Assembly: GCA_009919985.1 (NCBI GenBank)
Contig: RGAX01000002.1
Location: 1-48,527 of the forward strand
Reading direction: 5' to 3'
From: Opitutaceae bacterium
Lineage (GTDB): Bacteria; Verrucomicrobiota; Verrucomicrobiia; Opitutales; Opitutaceae
Length of the DNA stretch: 48,527 nucleotides
Positions 25,449 to 34,174 of the stretch are shown here, piece by piece. The position numbers were made by a program, and so were the translations under genes. Within the stretch, counting starts at the first letter, position 1; each line of letters begins with the position of its first letter. The notes under the pieces are model-generated. The model ran no database searches. It worked only from the letters and a program-made list of their open reading frames with translations, and was not told the origin of the DNA.

Positions 25449-26132
25449 TTAAGCACCGTCGATCAAGCGCCAGAAGGCGGTGGCATCGCTGAGGTCGGCT
25501 AGGACGGCGGTGGGGGCGTGGGCGGAAAGCGCGGCGATGCTGTGGCTGCCGGTAGCGACGGCGAGAGTCTGAGCACCGATGATACGTCCGCAGGCGATGT
25601 CGTGAGGCGTGTCGCCGATGACCCAGATACGCTCGGGCGGAAAATCGACGCCGGTGTGTTCTCGGGCGCGACGGAGGGCGTGGGGGCCTAGGTCGTTGCG
25701 GTGTTCGCTGTCGTCAGCGAAGGCACCAAAAGGGAAGAAATCCCAGAGGCCGTGGAAGCCGAGCTTGGCGCGAGCGCCGCGTTGAACGTTACCGGTGAGG
25801 AGAGCCTGGGTTATGTCTGGCCGCGCGGCCGCGGCGGTGAGAAGGGCGGGGACGCCTGGAAGAATGAAGGCGCCGGGGTTGGCGAGCTCGGTGGGCAGCG
25901 TGGCGACGTAGTGGTCAAGGAAACGAGTGAAGTTTTCTTCGGAGATGGGAAGATCGTAGCGGGTGAAAATCTGGCGCAGGATGTGGCGATCGGTGCGGCC
26001 CGCGTAGTCGATGTCGTCTAGGCTGGCCTGAATGTTGTGGAGTTCGCGGAGCGGGGTGCGCAGGGCGCGAATGCCAGCGCCGCCGGAAGTGAGGAGAGTG
26101 CCGTCGATGTCCCAGAGAAGGAGGGTTTTCAC
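25449..26132 (-). CDS. HAD-superfamily hydrolase, phosphoglycolate phosphatase-like
   Basis: A 227-residue cytoplasmic phosphatase with the four HAD motifs. Motif I is LLWDIDGTLL (nucleophile Asp), motif II is QALLTGN, the Lys-containing segment is RAKLGFHG and motif IV is IWVIGDTPHDIACG. The cap region is all-helical, as in the beta-phosphoglucomutase/phosphoglycolate phosphatase group. The start codon is GTG (MKTLLLWDIDG), placing the catalytic Asp at residue 8 as is usual. The substrate is unknown. The gene is divergent from the lipoprotein gene. Confidence 0.88.
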   Translation of the reverse strand: MKTLLLWDIDGTLLTSGGAGIRALRTPLRELHNIQASLDDIDYAGRTDRHILRQIFTRYDLPISEENFTRFLDHYVATLPTELANPGAFILPGVPALLTAAAARPDITQALLTGNVQRGARAKLGFHGLWDFFPFGAFADDSEHRNDLGPHALRRAREHTGVDFPPERIWVIGDTPHDIACGRIIGAQTLAVATGSHSIAALSAHAPTAVLADLSDATAFWRLIDGA

Positions 26133-26144
26133 GTGAAACGAAAT

Positions 26145-26175
26145 GTGTCGAGATGCGACACTGAGTTGCGAACTC
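26145..26175. promoter_or_regulatory. Two adjacent perfect dyads in HAD/lipoprotein divergent region
   Basis: GTGTCG-AGATG-CGACAC is followed at once by GAGTT-GCG-AACTC. Both are perfect inverted repeats and sit in the 72-base gap between divergent genes. They may be operator half-sites or promoter-proximal hairpins. Neither gene ends here, so terminators are not expected. Confidence 0.35.
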
Positions 26176-26204
26176 TAAACTGAACTGTTAAGGTATTTAC
26201 CAAG

Positions 26205-26645
26205 ATGAAACGTTTTAAATTCGGACTCGTGGTGGGAGCTTTTTGGTGGGTCGTGGTGTTGACGGGATGCGCGACGCCCGAGGCTCGGATCCAAAAAAAT
26301 CCGCTGGTCTTCGCGCGTCTCACGCCAGCGCAGCAAGAGATGATCAAGAAGGGGCAGGCGGGCGTGGGATTCGATCAAGAAATGGTGAAGCTAGCGCTAG
26401 GTGAACCCGACCGGATCTTGGCGCGCACGGATGCTCAGGGTACGGCTGAGATCTGGAGTTACATGATCTATGATTCCAGCGACGGAGTGCTCCTATATCG
26501 CGGATTCTATCACCGCTATTACGCGTGGGGTGATCCCTTTTATCCTTACTATTTAAATCACTCGGCGCGGCGCATGCTGGAGCAACTCAAGATAGTGTAC
26601 GATGCGTCCGGTAAAGTGGCGAGCATCGAGCAGGAGAAGCGCTAA
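26205..26645 (+). CDS. Small lipoprotein, outer-membrane-assembly (SmpA/OmlA)-like region possible
   Basis: A 146-residue lipoprotein. The signal peptide ends in the lipobox VVLTGC, so the mature protein starts at Cys22. The mature part contains VKLALGEPDRILARTDAQG and EIWSYMIYD, which resemble the short alpha-beta unit of SmpA/OmlA-type proteins, where such a GxPd motif precedes a beta-hairpin. A Tyr-rich segment (YHRYYAWGDPFYPYY) follows. It is probably periplasmic and membrane-anchored. The similarity is short, so the function stays open. It is convergent with lpd. Confidence 0.75.
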   Translation: MKRFKFGLVVGAFWWVVVLTGCATPEARIQKNPLVFARLTPAQQEMIKKGQAGVGFDQEMVKLALGEPDRILARTDAQGTAEIWSYMIYDSSDGVLLYRGFYHRYYAWGDPFYPYYLNHSARRMLEQLKIVYDASGKVASIEQEKR

Positions 26646-26654
26646 AATTCTTCA

Positions 26655-26672
26655 GGCCGTAACGAGACGGCC
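26655..26672. terminator. Hairpin between convergent lipoprotein gene and lpd
   Basis: GGCCGT-AACGAG-ACGGCC is a perfect 6-base stem in the 61-base gap between two converging genes. It has no T tract, so its use as a two-way terminator is tentative. Confidence 0.35.
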
Positions 26673-26706
26673 ATTGGTCTTACGGACCCAAGGTGATCGT
26701 GGCGGG

Positions 26707-28092
26707 TTAAAGCGCGTGGAGGGCGCGCTTGCTGACGGCGAGAGCGGCTTCTTTGACGGCTTCACTCATCGTCGGATGCGCATGAACGGTGCGCGCGAGG
26801 TCTTCGGCGCTGCCGCCGTACTCCATGTGCGTCACGATCTCGCTGATCAAATCGCCGGCGCCTTTTCCGAGAATTTGGGCGCCGATAATTTTGTCAGTCT
26901 TCGCGTCGGCGATGATTTTGACGTATCCTTCGGTGGCGTCGTTGGCGAGGGCGCGACCGTTGGCGGCAAAGTTGAATTTACCGACATTGATTGCGAGGCC
27001 AGCGGCTTTCGCGGCGTCTTCGCCGAGACCAATGGAGGCGACTTCGGGATCAGTGTAAACGACGGCTGGGATAAGATCCCAGTTCACGTGACCGGCTTTG
27101 CCAGCGATCCATTCGGCGACCGCGACGCCATCCTCTTCAGCTTTGTGCGCGAGCATGGGACCGGCGACCACATCACCGAGTGCCCAAATGCCGGAAACAT
27201 TGGTGTTGAGGTGCGCGTCGACTTTGATGCGCTTTTTCTCGTCGAGCTGCACGCCGGCGTGTTCGAGGCCGAGGCTGTCGGAGAACGGTCGACGGCCGAC
27301 GGCCACGAGAACTTTGTCGGCGGGAAAGGAAAGTTTTTCGGTGCCGCGCTCGGCGGTGAGGACGCCGCTGGCGTAGCCGGTGACCTTAGCGCCGGTCTCG
27401 ATTTTGAGGCCTTGCTTCGTGAGGATGCGGGTGAAGTTGCGGACGATGTCGTCGTCGTAGGTCGCGATGATTTTAGGAAGAAATTCGACGACGGTGACAT
27501 CGGCGCCTAGGCGGGACCAGACCGAGCCGAGTTCGAGGCCGATGGCGCCGCCGCCGACAACTACGAGTTTCTTCGGGACGCTGGAGAAGTTGATGGCGTG
27601 GTCGCTGGAGACGACGCTGGTGCCGTCAAATTTCATAAACGGCAACTCGACGGGCGCAGAGCCGGTCGCGATGACGATGTTTTTGGCGGTGAGCATTTCG
27701 TCGCCGACTTTGACCGTTGTGGGCGAGGTGAAGCTCGCGGCGCCGGTGAGTACGGTGATCTTACGGCCCTTTGCGAGTTGGGCTACACCGCCGACCAGCT
27801 TGGTGACAACGTCGTCTTTTTTCTTCAGCAAGGTGGCGAGGTCGAGTTCGACGCCGGACAGTTTGATGCCGTGGGCCGCGGCGTGCGATCGGACGAAGAC
27901 GAATTGCTCGGAGGAATGGAGCAGCGCTTTGCTAGGTATGCAGCCGACGTTAAGGCAGGTGCCGCCGAGGGTGGCGCGTTTGTCGACGAGGGCGACTTTG
28001 AGGCCGAGCTGCGCCGCGCGGAAGGCGCAGACGTAGCCGCCAGGGCCGGCGCCGATGACGATGAGATCGAAGGAAGAAGGAGCGGAAGACAT
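26707..28092 (-). CDS. lpd: Dihydrolipoamide dehydrogenase (E3)
   Basis: A 461-residue FAD-dependent disulfide oxidoreductase that reoxidises lipoamide on E2 and passes electrons to NAD+. The FAD site is VIGAGPGGYVCAFRAAQLG. The redox disulfide is GGTCLNVGCIPSKALL near residue 42-57. The NAD site is LVVVGGGAIGLELGSVWSRLG near 180. The C-terminal active-site His-Glu is in VHAHPTMSEAV. It is the third gene after sucA and sucB on the minus strand, 95 bases after sucB, so this E3 probably serves the 2-oxoglutarate dehydrogenase complex and may be shared with other lipoyl complexes. Confidence 0.96.
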   Translation of the reverse strand: MSSAPSSFDLIVIGAGPGGYVCAFRAAQLGLKVALVDKRATLGGTCLNVGCIPSKALLHSSEQFVFVRSHAAAHGIKLSGVELDLATLLKKKDDVVTKLVGGVAQLAKGRKITVLTGAASFTSPTTVKVGDEMLTAKNIVIATGSAPVELPFMKFDGTSVVSSDHAINFSSVPKKLVVVGGGAIGLELGSVWSRLGADVTVVEFLPKIIATYDDDIVRNFTRILTKQGLKIETGAKVTGYASGVLTAERGTEKLSFPADKVLVAVGRRPFSDSLGLEHAGVQLDEKKRIKVDAHLNTNVSGIWALGDVVAGPMLAHKAEEDGVAVAEWIAGKAGHVNWDLIPAVVYTDPEVASIGLGEDAAKAAGLAINVGKFNFAANGRALANDATEGYVKIIADAKTDKIIGAQILGKGAGDLISEIVTHMEYGGSAEDLARTVHAHPTMSEAVKEAALAVSKRALHAL

Positions 28093-28187
28093 GGGAGTTT
28101 TTTTGAACTACGAAGAAACAAGGAACGTAGAACTAAGCTGCGAAGGAGGTGCCTCCGACTGAGCTCTGCGTGGTGGGTCTAAAGGGC

Positions 28188-29384
28188 TTAAACGGCGAGC
28201 AGGAGACGGGCGGGGTCTTCGATGGCTTGTTTGACTTTCACGAGGAAGGTAACGGCTTCTTTACCATCGACGAGTCGGTGGTCGTAGCTAAGGGCCAGAT
28301 ACATCATCGGGCGGATGACGACTTGGCCGTTGAGGGCGACTGGGCGCTCGTTGATGGCATGGAGGCCGAGGATGGCGCTCTGCGGGGCGTTGATGATCGG
28401 GGTCGAGAGCATCGAGCCGAAGGTGCCGCCGTTGGTGATTGTGAAGACGCCGCCTTCGAGGTCTGCGAGGGTGATCTTGCCGTCACGCGCGCGCTTAGCG
28501 ACGTCGCCGATGGCTTTTTCAATGCCGGCCATGCTCAAAGTGTCGCAGTCGCGGATGACGGGAACCATGAGGCCCTTTTCCGTCGAGACGGCGACGCCGA
28601 CGTCGTAGTAATGATTTTCGACGATGTGGTCGCCGTCGATCTGGGCGTTGATAGCGGGGATTTCTTTGAGGGCGTTGACGACGGCCTTCGCGAAGAAGGA
28701 CATGAAGCCGAGTTTGAAGCCGTTCTTTTTGACGAAATCGTCTTGGTATTTGGCGCGGAGGGCCATGACAGCAGACATGTCGACCTCATTGAAGGTCGTG
28801 AGCATGGCGGCTTCGTGTTGAGCGGCGACGAGGCGCTGGGCGATTTTTTGGCGCAGCGGGGTCATCTTGCGGCGCGATTGGCGGGCGCCAGCCAGGAGGG
28901 CGGGCTTCGGGGTCGCCACGGGAGCGACGGTGCCTGGGGCCGCAGGAATGGCTGGGGCGGCGGGTTTTTCGCCGGCGGAGAGCATATCGCCCTTGGTGAC
29001 GCGGCCCGCTTTGCCGGTGCCGGAGACGGTGGCGGGGTTGATCCCGGTTTCTTCGGCGAGGCGACGGACGGCGGGGGAGGCGCTGGCTTCTTTTGTGGCG
29101 GCGGGCGCAGCGGGTGCGGCGGCGGGCGCGGGTGCGCCGGCGGTGGCAGCAGAGTCGATGGTGGCGACGGTTGCACCGATTTTCACTTCAGTGCCGGCGG
29201 CGACTTTGAGGGAGACTTTACCGGCGGATTCGGCGGTGCCTTCGGAGGTGATTTTGTCGGTCTCGAGTTCGAAGAGCGGTTGGTCTTTTTTGACGATGTC
29301 GCCGTCTTTGACGTGCCATTTGGCGAGGACACCGGAGCTGATGGATTCGCCCATGGGCGGGATTTTGACTTCGAGGAGGGACAT
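28188..29384 (-). CDS. sucB: 2-oxoglutarate dehydrogenase E2, dihydrolipoyl succinyltransferase
   Basis: A 398-residue E2 core protein. The N-terminal lipoyl domain (residues 1-77) has [12 protein letters not shown] with the lipoylated Lys. An Ala/Pro-rich linker follows. The peripheral-subunit-binding domain is [23 protein letters not shown] near 110-140. The catalytic domain ends with [19 protein letters not shown] (His and Asp of the acyltransferase site). [20 protein letters not shown] is typical of SucB rather than pyruvate dehydrogenase E2. It lies 56 bases after sucA. Confidence 0.95.
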   Translation of the reverse strand: MSLLEVKIPPMGESISSGVLAKWHVKDGDIVKKDQPLFELETDKITSEGTAESAGKVSLKVAAGTEVKIGATVATIDSAATAGAPAPAAAPAAPAATKEASASPAVRRLAEETGINPATVSGTGKAGRVTKGDMLSAGEKPAAPAIPAAPGTVAPVATPKPALLAGARQSRRKMTPLRQKIAQRLVAAQHEAAMLTTFNEVDMSAVMALRAKYQDDFVKKNGFKLGFMSFFAKAVVNALKEIPAINAQIDGDHIVENHYYDVGVAVSTEKGLMVPVIRDCDTLSMAGIEKAIGDVAKRARDGKITLADLEGGVFTITNGGTFGSMLSTPIINAPQSAILGLHAINERPVALNGQVVIRPMMYLALSYDHRLVDGKEAVTFLVKVKQAIEDPARLLLAV

Positions 29385-29440
29385 GGTCAGGAGGTTTCGA
29401 GCGGTTTAAAAAATCTAGGCGTGAGTGAATTTAGAGCGGA

Positions 29441-32215
29441 TCAGAGTGTGAAGGCCTCGTTGAGGAAGGCAGTGAGTTCCAGGCGGTGGAGTGCGAGGTT
29501 GCCAACGGCAGGGGAGGCGGAGGCGCCGCGACCGGCGTAGGTGGGTTTGCGGCCGAAGATTTCTTCCAGCTGCGGAGCGATATAGGACCAAGCGCCCATG
29601 TTCTGCGACTCTTCTTGAGCCCAGATGAGGCGGGCGCTGTGGCCGTAGGCATCGGAGAGTTTGGAGAGGGCGTCACGGTGGAGCGGGTAAAGTTGCTCGA
29701 CACGGACGATGGCGGTGTCGGTGATTTTGTTTTTCGCGCGGTAATCGACGAGATCGTAGTAGACCTTGCCGGAGCAGAGGATGAGTCGCTCAGTCTTTTT
29801 TGGCGCGGCGGGATCGTCGATGATTTCCTGGAACGCGCCGGTGGTGAAATCTTCAAGTTTGGAAACGGCGGCCGGATGGCGCAGAAGGGATTTGGGCGAC
29901 ATCACGACAAGCGGTTTGCGGAAATCGCGTTTCACTTGGCGCCGTAGCGCATGGAAGAAGTTCGCCGGGGTGGTGATGTTGGCGACCTGCATATTGTCCT
30001 CAGCACAGGCTTGGAGAAAGCGTTCGAGGCGCGCCGAGGAATGTTCGGGGCCTTGGCCTTCGTAGCCGTGGGGTAGAAGCAGGACGATGCCGCTGGTGCG
30101 CTGCCACTTGGATTCACCGGAAGAGATGAACTGGTCGATCATGACCTGGGCGCCGTTGGCGAAGTCGCCGAACTGGGCTTCCCAGATGCAGAGCATCTCG
30201 GGGTAATCAAGGGAGTAGCCGTAGTCGAAGCCGAGGACGGCGACTTCGGACAGCAGGGAATTATAAACGCAGAAGCGGGCGGTCGCACCGGGGATGTTTT
30301 TGAGCGGCGTGTATTTCTCGGCGGTCTCGGCGTCGTTGAGGACGGCGTGGCGGTGAGTGAAGGTGCCACGTTCGCAATCTTGGCCGCTGAGGCGGACGGG
30401 CGTGCCCTCGGCGAGGAGGGAGCCGAAGGCAAGGGCTTCGCCAAAACCCCAGTCGATTGAGCCGCCGTCTTTGTGGGCGGCGACGCGGCCATCAAGGAAG
30501 CGTTGGACTTTGGGGTTAACCTTAAACGTTGTAGGGACCGTGGTGAGACCTTGGACAACACGGTCGATGGTGGCTCGGTCCACGCCGGTGGGGACGGCGG
30601 TGTGGTTGTAGCCAGGTTGGAAAACGGCGGTTGAGCCTTTGAACGCGTCGGCCGGTCTCGTTTTGGCGCGTTTGACGATTTTGGCAGCTTCGCGTTCTTT
30701 GGCTTTGGCGAGGTTTTCCTCAAAAGCGGCGGAGTATTCGGCGGTGATAGCTTCCCCTTCCACGGCGGTGATGGTGCCGGCGCCCACGAGTTGCCCCGTA
30801 TAAATGGCGGATACGAGGGGATGCTCAGCGATTTTTTTGTAGAGGATGGGCTGGGTGAAAGCGGGTTCGTCCGTCTCGTTGTGGCCGCGGCGGCGGAAGC
30901 AATACATGTCGATGAACACGTCGCGGTGGAATTGTTCACGGAACTCGAGGGCAAGTTGCGACACCATGCAGACGGCTTCGGGGTCGTCGCCGTTTACGTG
31001 GAAAATCGGGGCCTCGATCATCTTGGCGATGTCGGTGCAGTAGCGGGTCGAACGGGAATCGTGCGGGTCGGTGGTGAAACCGATCTGGTTGTTGATGACG
31101 AAATGAAGCGTGCCGCCGGTGCGGTAACCAGGAAGTTGGGAGAAATTGAGGGTCTCGGCGACCACGCCTTGGCCTGCGACGGCAGCGTCACCGTGAATGA
31201 GCAACGGGAGCACTTTAGTGCGCGTCTCGGTGTCGCCGCGGATACGTTGGCGGGCACGGGCTTTGCCTTCGACGACGGGATTTACAATCTCAAGATGGGA
31301 AGGATTGGCGGCGAGGCGGACTTCGACCTTGGCGCCGGAAGTGGTGGTGAGAATGGACTCGTAGCCGAGGTGGTATTTCACGTCGCCATCGCCAGCGACG
31401 GTGTCGGGCAGGTAATTTTCGGAGAATTGTTCGAAGAGTTGGTCAAACGATTTACGCATGACCGAGCAGAGGACGTTGAGGCGACCGCGATGGGCCATGC
31501 CCATGACGATTTCTTCGACGCCTACATCCGGACTGTGGTCGATGATGGCATCGAGTGCGGCGATAATCGTTTCGCCGCCTTCGAGGGAGAAACGTTTTTG
31601 ACCGACGTATTTGGTGTGGAGGAAACGCTCGAACAACTCGGCCTTGTGGACGCGGCGCAGGATGCGGACCTTCTGGGGTTGGGTAAATTTCGGTTGGAGG
31701 CGCGTGGACTCGATCCGATCCTGCAGCCATCGGCGGCAATCGGTGTCTTGGATGTGCGCGTATTCGACGCCGACGTGGCCACAGTAAGTCTGTTGGAGCG
31801 AGGCGACGATTTCGCGCAGCTTCATCTGGCCGCCGTTGAGATAGGTGCCCGTGTCAAACGAGGTGTCGAGATCAGCGTCGGAGAGGTTGAATTGATCGAG
31901 GGAAAGTTTGGCGAGGGGGGTGGGGGTGGCGCTGAGCGGATCGAGGTGCGCCTGGAGGTGGCCAATCGAGCGGTAAGCGTTGATGAGGTAGTGGACGTGG
32001 GCCTGTTTGAGACTATCGATGATGTTGACGTTGGCGGAGGCGTCGGTGGGGCCGGCGAGAGCGGAGGAGAGGGTGCCGTTGTTGTTGCCGAGGCTGAAAC
32101 CTTGGAAGAAGGCGCGCCATGTGGGGTCGACGGAATCGGGTTGGTCGAGCCAAGCTTGGTACATTTGCTCGATCACGGCAGCGTTGGCTTGGGTCGGGAC
32201 GGACATGGAATTCAT
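29441..32215 (-). CDS. sucA: 2-oxoglutarate dehydrogenase E1
   Basis: A 924-residue thiamine diphosphate-dependent E1 that decarboxylates 2-oxoglutarate and succinylates the lipoyl group of SucB. The short N-terminal segment (AAVIEQMYQAWLDQPDSVDPTWRAFF) is the E2-binding region of SucA proteins. The ThDP domain includes GMAHRGRLNVL, HGDAAVAGQGVVAETLNFS, INNQIGFTTDP and the region HVNGDDPEAV. The C-terminal domain has the transketolase-like LLPHGYEGQGPEHSSARLERFL. Two in-frame ATGs (32215 and 32206) are possible starts, and neither has an SD. It heads the sucA-sucB-lpd operon. Confidence 0.96.
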   Translation of the reverse strand: MNSMSVPTQANAAVIEQMYQAWLDQPDSVDPTWRAFFQGFSLGNNNGTLSSALAGPTDASANVNIIDSLKQAHVHYLINAYRSIGHLQAHLDPLSATPTPLAKLSLDQFNLSDADLDTSFDTGTYLNGGQMKLREIVASLQQTYCGHVGVEYAHIQDTDCRRWLQDRIESTRLQPKFTQPQKVRILRRVHKAELFERFLHTKYVGQKRFSLEGGETIIAALDAIIDHSPDVGVEEIVMGMAHRGRLNVLCSVMRKSFDQLFEQFSENYLPDTVAGDGDVKYHLGYESILTTTSGAKVEVRLAANPSHLEIVNPVVEGKARARQRIRGDTETRTKVLPLLIHGDAAVAGQGVVAETLNFSQLPGYRTGGTLHFVINNQIGFTTDPHDSRSTRYCTDIAKMIEAPIFHVNGDDPEAVCMVSQLALEFREQFHRDVFIDMYCFRRRGHNETDEPAFTQPILYKKIAEHPLVSAIYTGQLVGAGTITAVEGEAITAEYSAAFEENLAKAKEREAAKIVKRAKTRPADAFKGSTAVFQPGYNHTAVPTGVDRATIDRVVQGLTTVPTTFKVNPKVQRFLDGRVAAHKDGGSIDWGFGEALAFGSLLAEGTPVRLSGQDCERGTFTHRHAVLNDAETAEKYTPLKNIPGATARFCVYNSLLSEVAVLGFDYGYSLDYPEMLCIWEAQFGDFANGAQVMIDQFISSGESKWQRTSGIVLLLPHGYEGQGPEHSSARLERFLQACAEDNMQVANITTPANFFHALRRQVKRDFRKPLVVMSPKSLLRHPAAVSKLEDFTTGAFQEIIDDPAAPKKTERLILCSGKVYYDLVDYRAKNKITDTAIVRVEQLYPLHRDALSKLSDAYGHSARLIWAQEESQNMGAWSYIAPQLEEIFGRKPTYAGRGASASPAVGNLALHRLELTAFLNEAFTL

Positions 32216-32464
32216 GAAAGGAAGAGTTTGGGTTTAAGGTGACTTGAGCGCAGCGAGCAGGGGTTGAACCGGCGCGCGCGATCTCGCCAATAAGAGATAG
32301 GGTTTATTTAAAGCAGGGCTCGATGGGCTAGACAAGCACGTGGGGGGTGGCTCTGAGGGATTGCAATCCCGCTTAAGGTAGGTAGCAGACGGATTAGTAG
32401 CCTATCTAAGAGTATGGGTGTCGACTCAGGGTAAAAATTTCGTAACTATAACTTTAAAAACATC
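32216..32464. other. Intergenic region between sucA and the small unknown gene
   Basis: This 249-base gap separates the divergent sucA and 83-aa genes, so it should hold both promoters. The only clear structure is a perfect 14-base palindrome (annotated separately). The stretch before the 83-aa gene is AT-rich. No RNA gene was recognised. Confidence 0.5.
32357..32370. promoter_or_regulatory. 14-base perfect palindrome upstream of sucA
   Basis: GGGATTGCAATCCC is a perfect palindrome about 145 bases upstream of the sucA start and 95 bases upstream of the 83-aa gene. A regulator-binding site is plausible. No cognate protein is known from this window. Confidence 0.35.
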
Positions 32465-32716
32465 ATGGAAATTCAAATCAAAGCCGCGATCGTTGCTCTA
32501 CTCGCCGCGATTAAGGCTGGGGACGGGCAATCGGTTGCCGAGGAAATGGCGCATTTGGATGATTTTCTGGTCCAAGGGCGGCTCGCGCTGCATCCGCAGT
32601 TGGTGCATTTTTTAGAGAATAGGAGCTACGCCAAAGCTCTGATGTTTTTGGGTGGCGATACCGATATTCCCGTTGGCGTATGTGGTGGACGAGCGGCGCG
32701 AAAGGCGGGGGCTTAA
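32465..32716 (+). CDS. Small protein of unknown function, upstream of SUI1-like gene
   Basis: An 83-residue protein (MEIQIKAAIVALLAAIKAGDG...) that I do not recognise. It looks helical and soluble, with no signal peptide or membrane span. The middle LDDFLVQGRLALHPQLVHFLENRSYAKALMFL reads as two helices, and the tail VCGGRAARKAGA is basic. The ATG at 32465 follows an AT-rich stretch. It ends two bases before the SUI1-like start, so the two are almost certainly co-transcribed, and the high GC third-position use supports coding. Confidence 0.68.
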   Translation: MEIQIKAAIVALLAAIKAGDGQSVAEEMAHLDDFLVQGRLALHPQLVHFLENRSYAKALMFLGGDTDIPVGVCGGRAARKAGA

Positions 32717-32718
32717 CC

Positions 32719-33117
32719 ATGGCGCGCGGTGATAAAGTAGCGACTGACGGCGGCGGGTCTTTGGGGCATAATCCCTTTGCGGCGTTGAGTGGTGCTGGTT
32801 TGCCGAATGTGCCGGTGTTACCCATTGCGATCGGCGCGGTGACGTCCGCAACCCCGAGCAAGCCCGAGAAAAATCGCGGCCGCGTCGATGTGCGACGCGA
32901 GACCGGCGGACGTGGCGGCAAGACCGTTACCGTAGTCGACGGTTTCATCGGCATCGGGCTGCCCGAAAAAGAACAGCTCTGCAAAAAAATGCGCGGCGCG
33001 TGCGGTTGCGGCGGCACCGTCAAAGAAGGCCGCATCGAGATTCAGGGCGATCAACGGGAAACGATAGCACGTATTCTAAGCGAGGCGGGTTTTCGTGCCG
33101 TAATGGCTGGAGGTTAA
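32719..33117 (+). CDS. SUI1/eIF1-like translation factor (YciH family)
   Basis: A 132-residue protein from the ATG at 32719. The track start at 32680 overlaps the upstream gene. Residues about 55-132 form a SUI1 domain: VRRETGGRGGKTVTVVDGFIG, KMRGACGCGGTVKEGRIEIQGDQRE and ILSEAGFRAVMAGG. The N-terminal 50 residues look disordered. Bacterial SUI1 proteins such as YciH are thought to influence start-site selection or initiation fidelity. With so few SD motifs in this window the presence of an eIF1-like protein is notable, but a link is speculation. Confidence 0.88.
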   Translation: MARGDKVATDGGGSLGHNPFAALSGAGLPNVPVLPIAIGAVTSATPSKPEKNRGRVDVRRETGGRGGKTVTVVDGFIGIGLPEKEQLCKKMRGACGCGGTVKEGRIEIQGDQRETIARILSEAGFRAVMAGG

Positions 33118-33120
33118 CTT

Positions 33121-33161
33121 CGATTAAGCTCTTAGCGCTCAGAGTGCGAAGAGCTTAATCG
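33121..33161. terminator. Strong hairpin between converging SUI1-like gene and metF
   Basis: CGATTAAGCTCTT pairs perfectly over 13 bases with AAGAGCTTAATCG around a 15-base loop. It starts 3 bases after the SUI1-like stop and ends 35 bases from the metF stop on the other strand. A two-way terminator is the simplest reading, although no long T tract follows on either side. Confidence 0.65.
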
Positions 33162-33196
33162 CTCCTTTGGTCTCAGTATTGCGCCAGTTCATAATC

Positions 33197-34120
33197 TTAA
33201 GCTGCAAGGCCGGCAGTGAGGGCGAGGGCGCCTTTGGCGCGATTGAGGATGTACAGGTGGTAGCCTGGGGCTCCCTGCGCTAAAAGGTCGCGAATCTGTG
33301 AGAGGGCCCAGTCGATCCCGATCGTTTCAACGACCTCGGTGTTTTCGGCGGCGACTTCCAGGCGGGTAATAAGTTTCTGAGGCAAGTTCGTGCCACACAT
33401 AGCGGTGAAACGCTGAATTTGTTTTAGCGAGAGAACAGGCATAATACCAGGCACGATGGGAACGTTGATCCCGGCGGCACGGCATTTGTCGACGAAGCGG
33501 TAGTAGATGGTGTTGTCGAAAAACAGCTGCGTCGTGATGAAGGCGGCGCCGGCGTCGACTTTGCGCTTGAGGTTGGCGAGGTCGATTTCGAGCGAGGGGG
33601 CTTCGGGGTGTTTCTCGGGATAACCGCCCACGCCGAGGCAGAAATCGCTGTGCCGCGATTTAAGCAGTTCGACCAAGTCGCTGGCGTAGCGGAGGCCGTC
33701 TTTGTAAGGGGTGAATGCGGTTTCGCCCTTGGGCGGATCGCCGCGGAGCGTCATGATGTTGCGGAAACCGCTGGCGTGAATGCGGTCGGCAACCGTGGAG
33801 AGTTCTTCACGCGAGTGGCCGACGCATGTGAGGTGCGGCATGACAGTGAAGCCGAAATCGCGTTTGAGAAAATCGCAGACTTGCGCGGTGCGATCGCGGG
33901 TCGTGCCGCCGGCGCCGTAGGTGACCGACACGAAGTCGGGGTTCATGCGTTTCAGCGCGGTGGCGGTGGCGCGGAGAGCTTCGACGCCAGCGTCGTCCTT
34001 GGGCGGGAAAAACTCCAGAGAGCGCAGTGGCCGGCCAAGAGCAAAGAACTCGGAAATCGGGCGATCCGTCGATGCGGCGGGGACGGAGACGGGCGCGGGG
34101 ATCTTAGGCTCGTTTAACAT
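33197..34120 (-). CDS. metF: 5,10-methylenetetrahydrofolate reductase
   Basis: A 307-residue flavoprotein that reduces methylenetetrahydrofolate to 5-methyltetrahydrofolate for methionine synthesis. Family motifs are SLEFFPPKDDAGVE (catalytic Glu), FVSVTYGAGGTTRDRT, MPHLTCVGHSREEL, MTLRGDPPKGETAF and TTQLFFDNTIYYRFVDKC. The length is normal for bacterial MetF. The C-terminal 30 residues are variable. It is the last gene on this strand before the SUI1 hairpin and appears to have its own promoter, with a dyad directly upstream of the ATG. Confidence 0.96.
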   Translation of the reverse strand: MLNEPKIPAPVSVPAASTDRPISEFFALGRPLRSLEFFPPKDDAGVEALRATATALKRMNPDFVSVTYGAGGTTRDRTAQVCDFLKRDFGFTVMPHLTCVGHSREELSTVADRIHASGFRNIMTLRGDPPKGETAFTPYKDGLRYASDLVELLKSRHSDFCLGVGGYPEKHPEAPSLEIDLANLKRKVDAGAAFITTQLFFDNTIYYRFVDKCRAAGINVPIVPGIMPVLSLKQIQRFTAMCGTNLPQKLITRLEVAAENTEVVETIGIDWALSQIRDLLAQGAPGYHLYILNRAKGALALTAGLAA

Positions 34121-34124
34121 AACA

Positions 34125-34150
34125 TATCAACACATATGAAAATGTTGATA
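34125..34150 (-). promoter_or_regulatory. metF: Dyad operator candidate directly upstream of metF
   Basis: TATCAACA and TGTTGATA are perfect 8-base inverted arms with a 10-base spacer, four bases upstream of the metF start. The position within the 5' leader suits a repressor site. The AT-rich ATCA...TGAT form recalls ArsR-type regulators of methionine metabolism (SahR-like). That match is by impression only. Confidence 0.5.
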
Positions 34151-34174
34151 CGTGTAAAGGATCGAGTTTTTTGG

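Noticed and set aside
28149-29540. Plus-strand ORF (463 aa) opposite sucB
   Set aside because: A Gly/Asp-rich low-complexity translation mirroring the Ala/Pro linker and core of SucB on the other strand. A shadow.
30791-32242. Long plus-strand ORF (483 aa) opposite sucA
   Set aside because: It is an antisense shadow produced by GC-rich codon use of sucA. It has no recognisable domain or start context.
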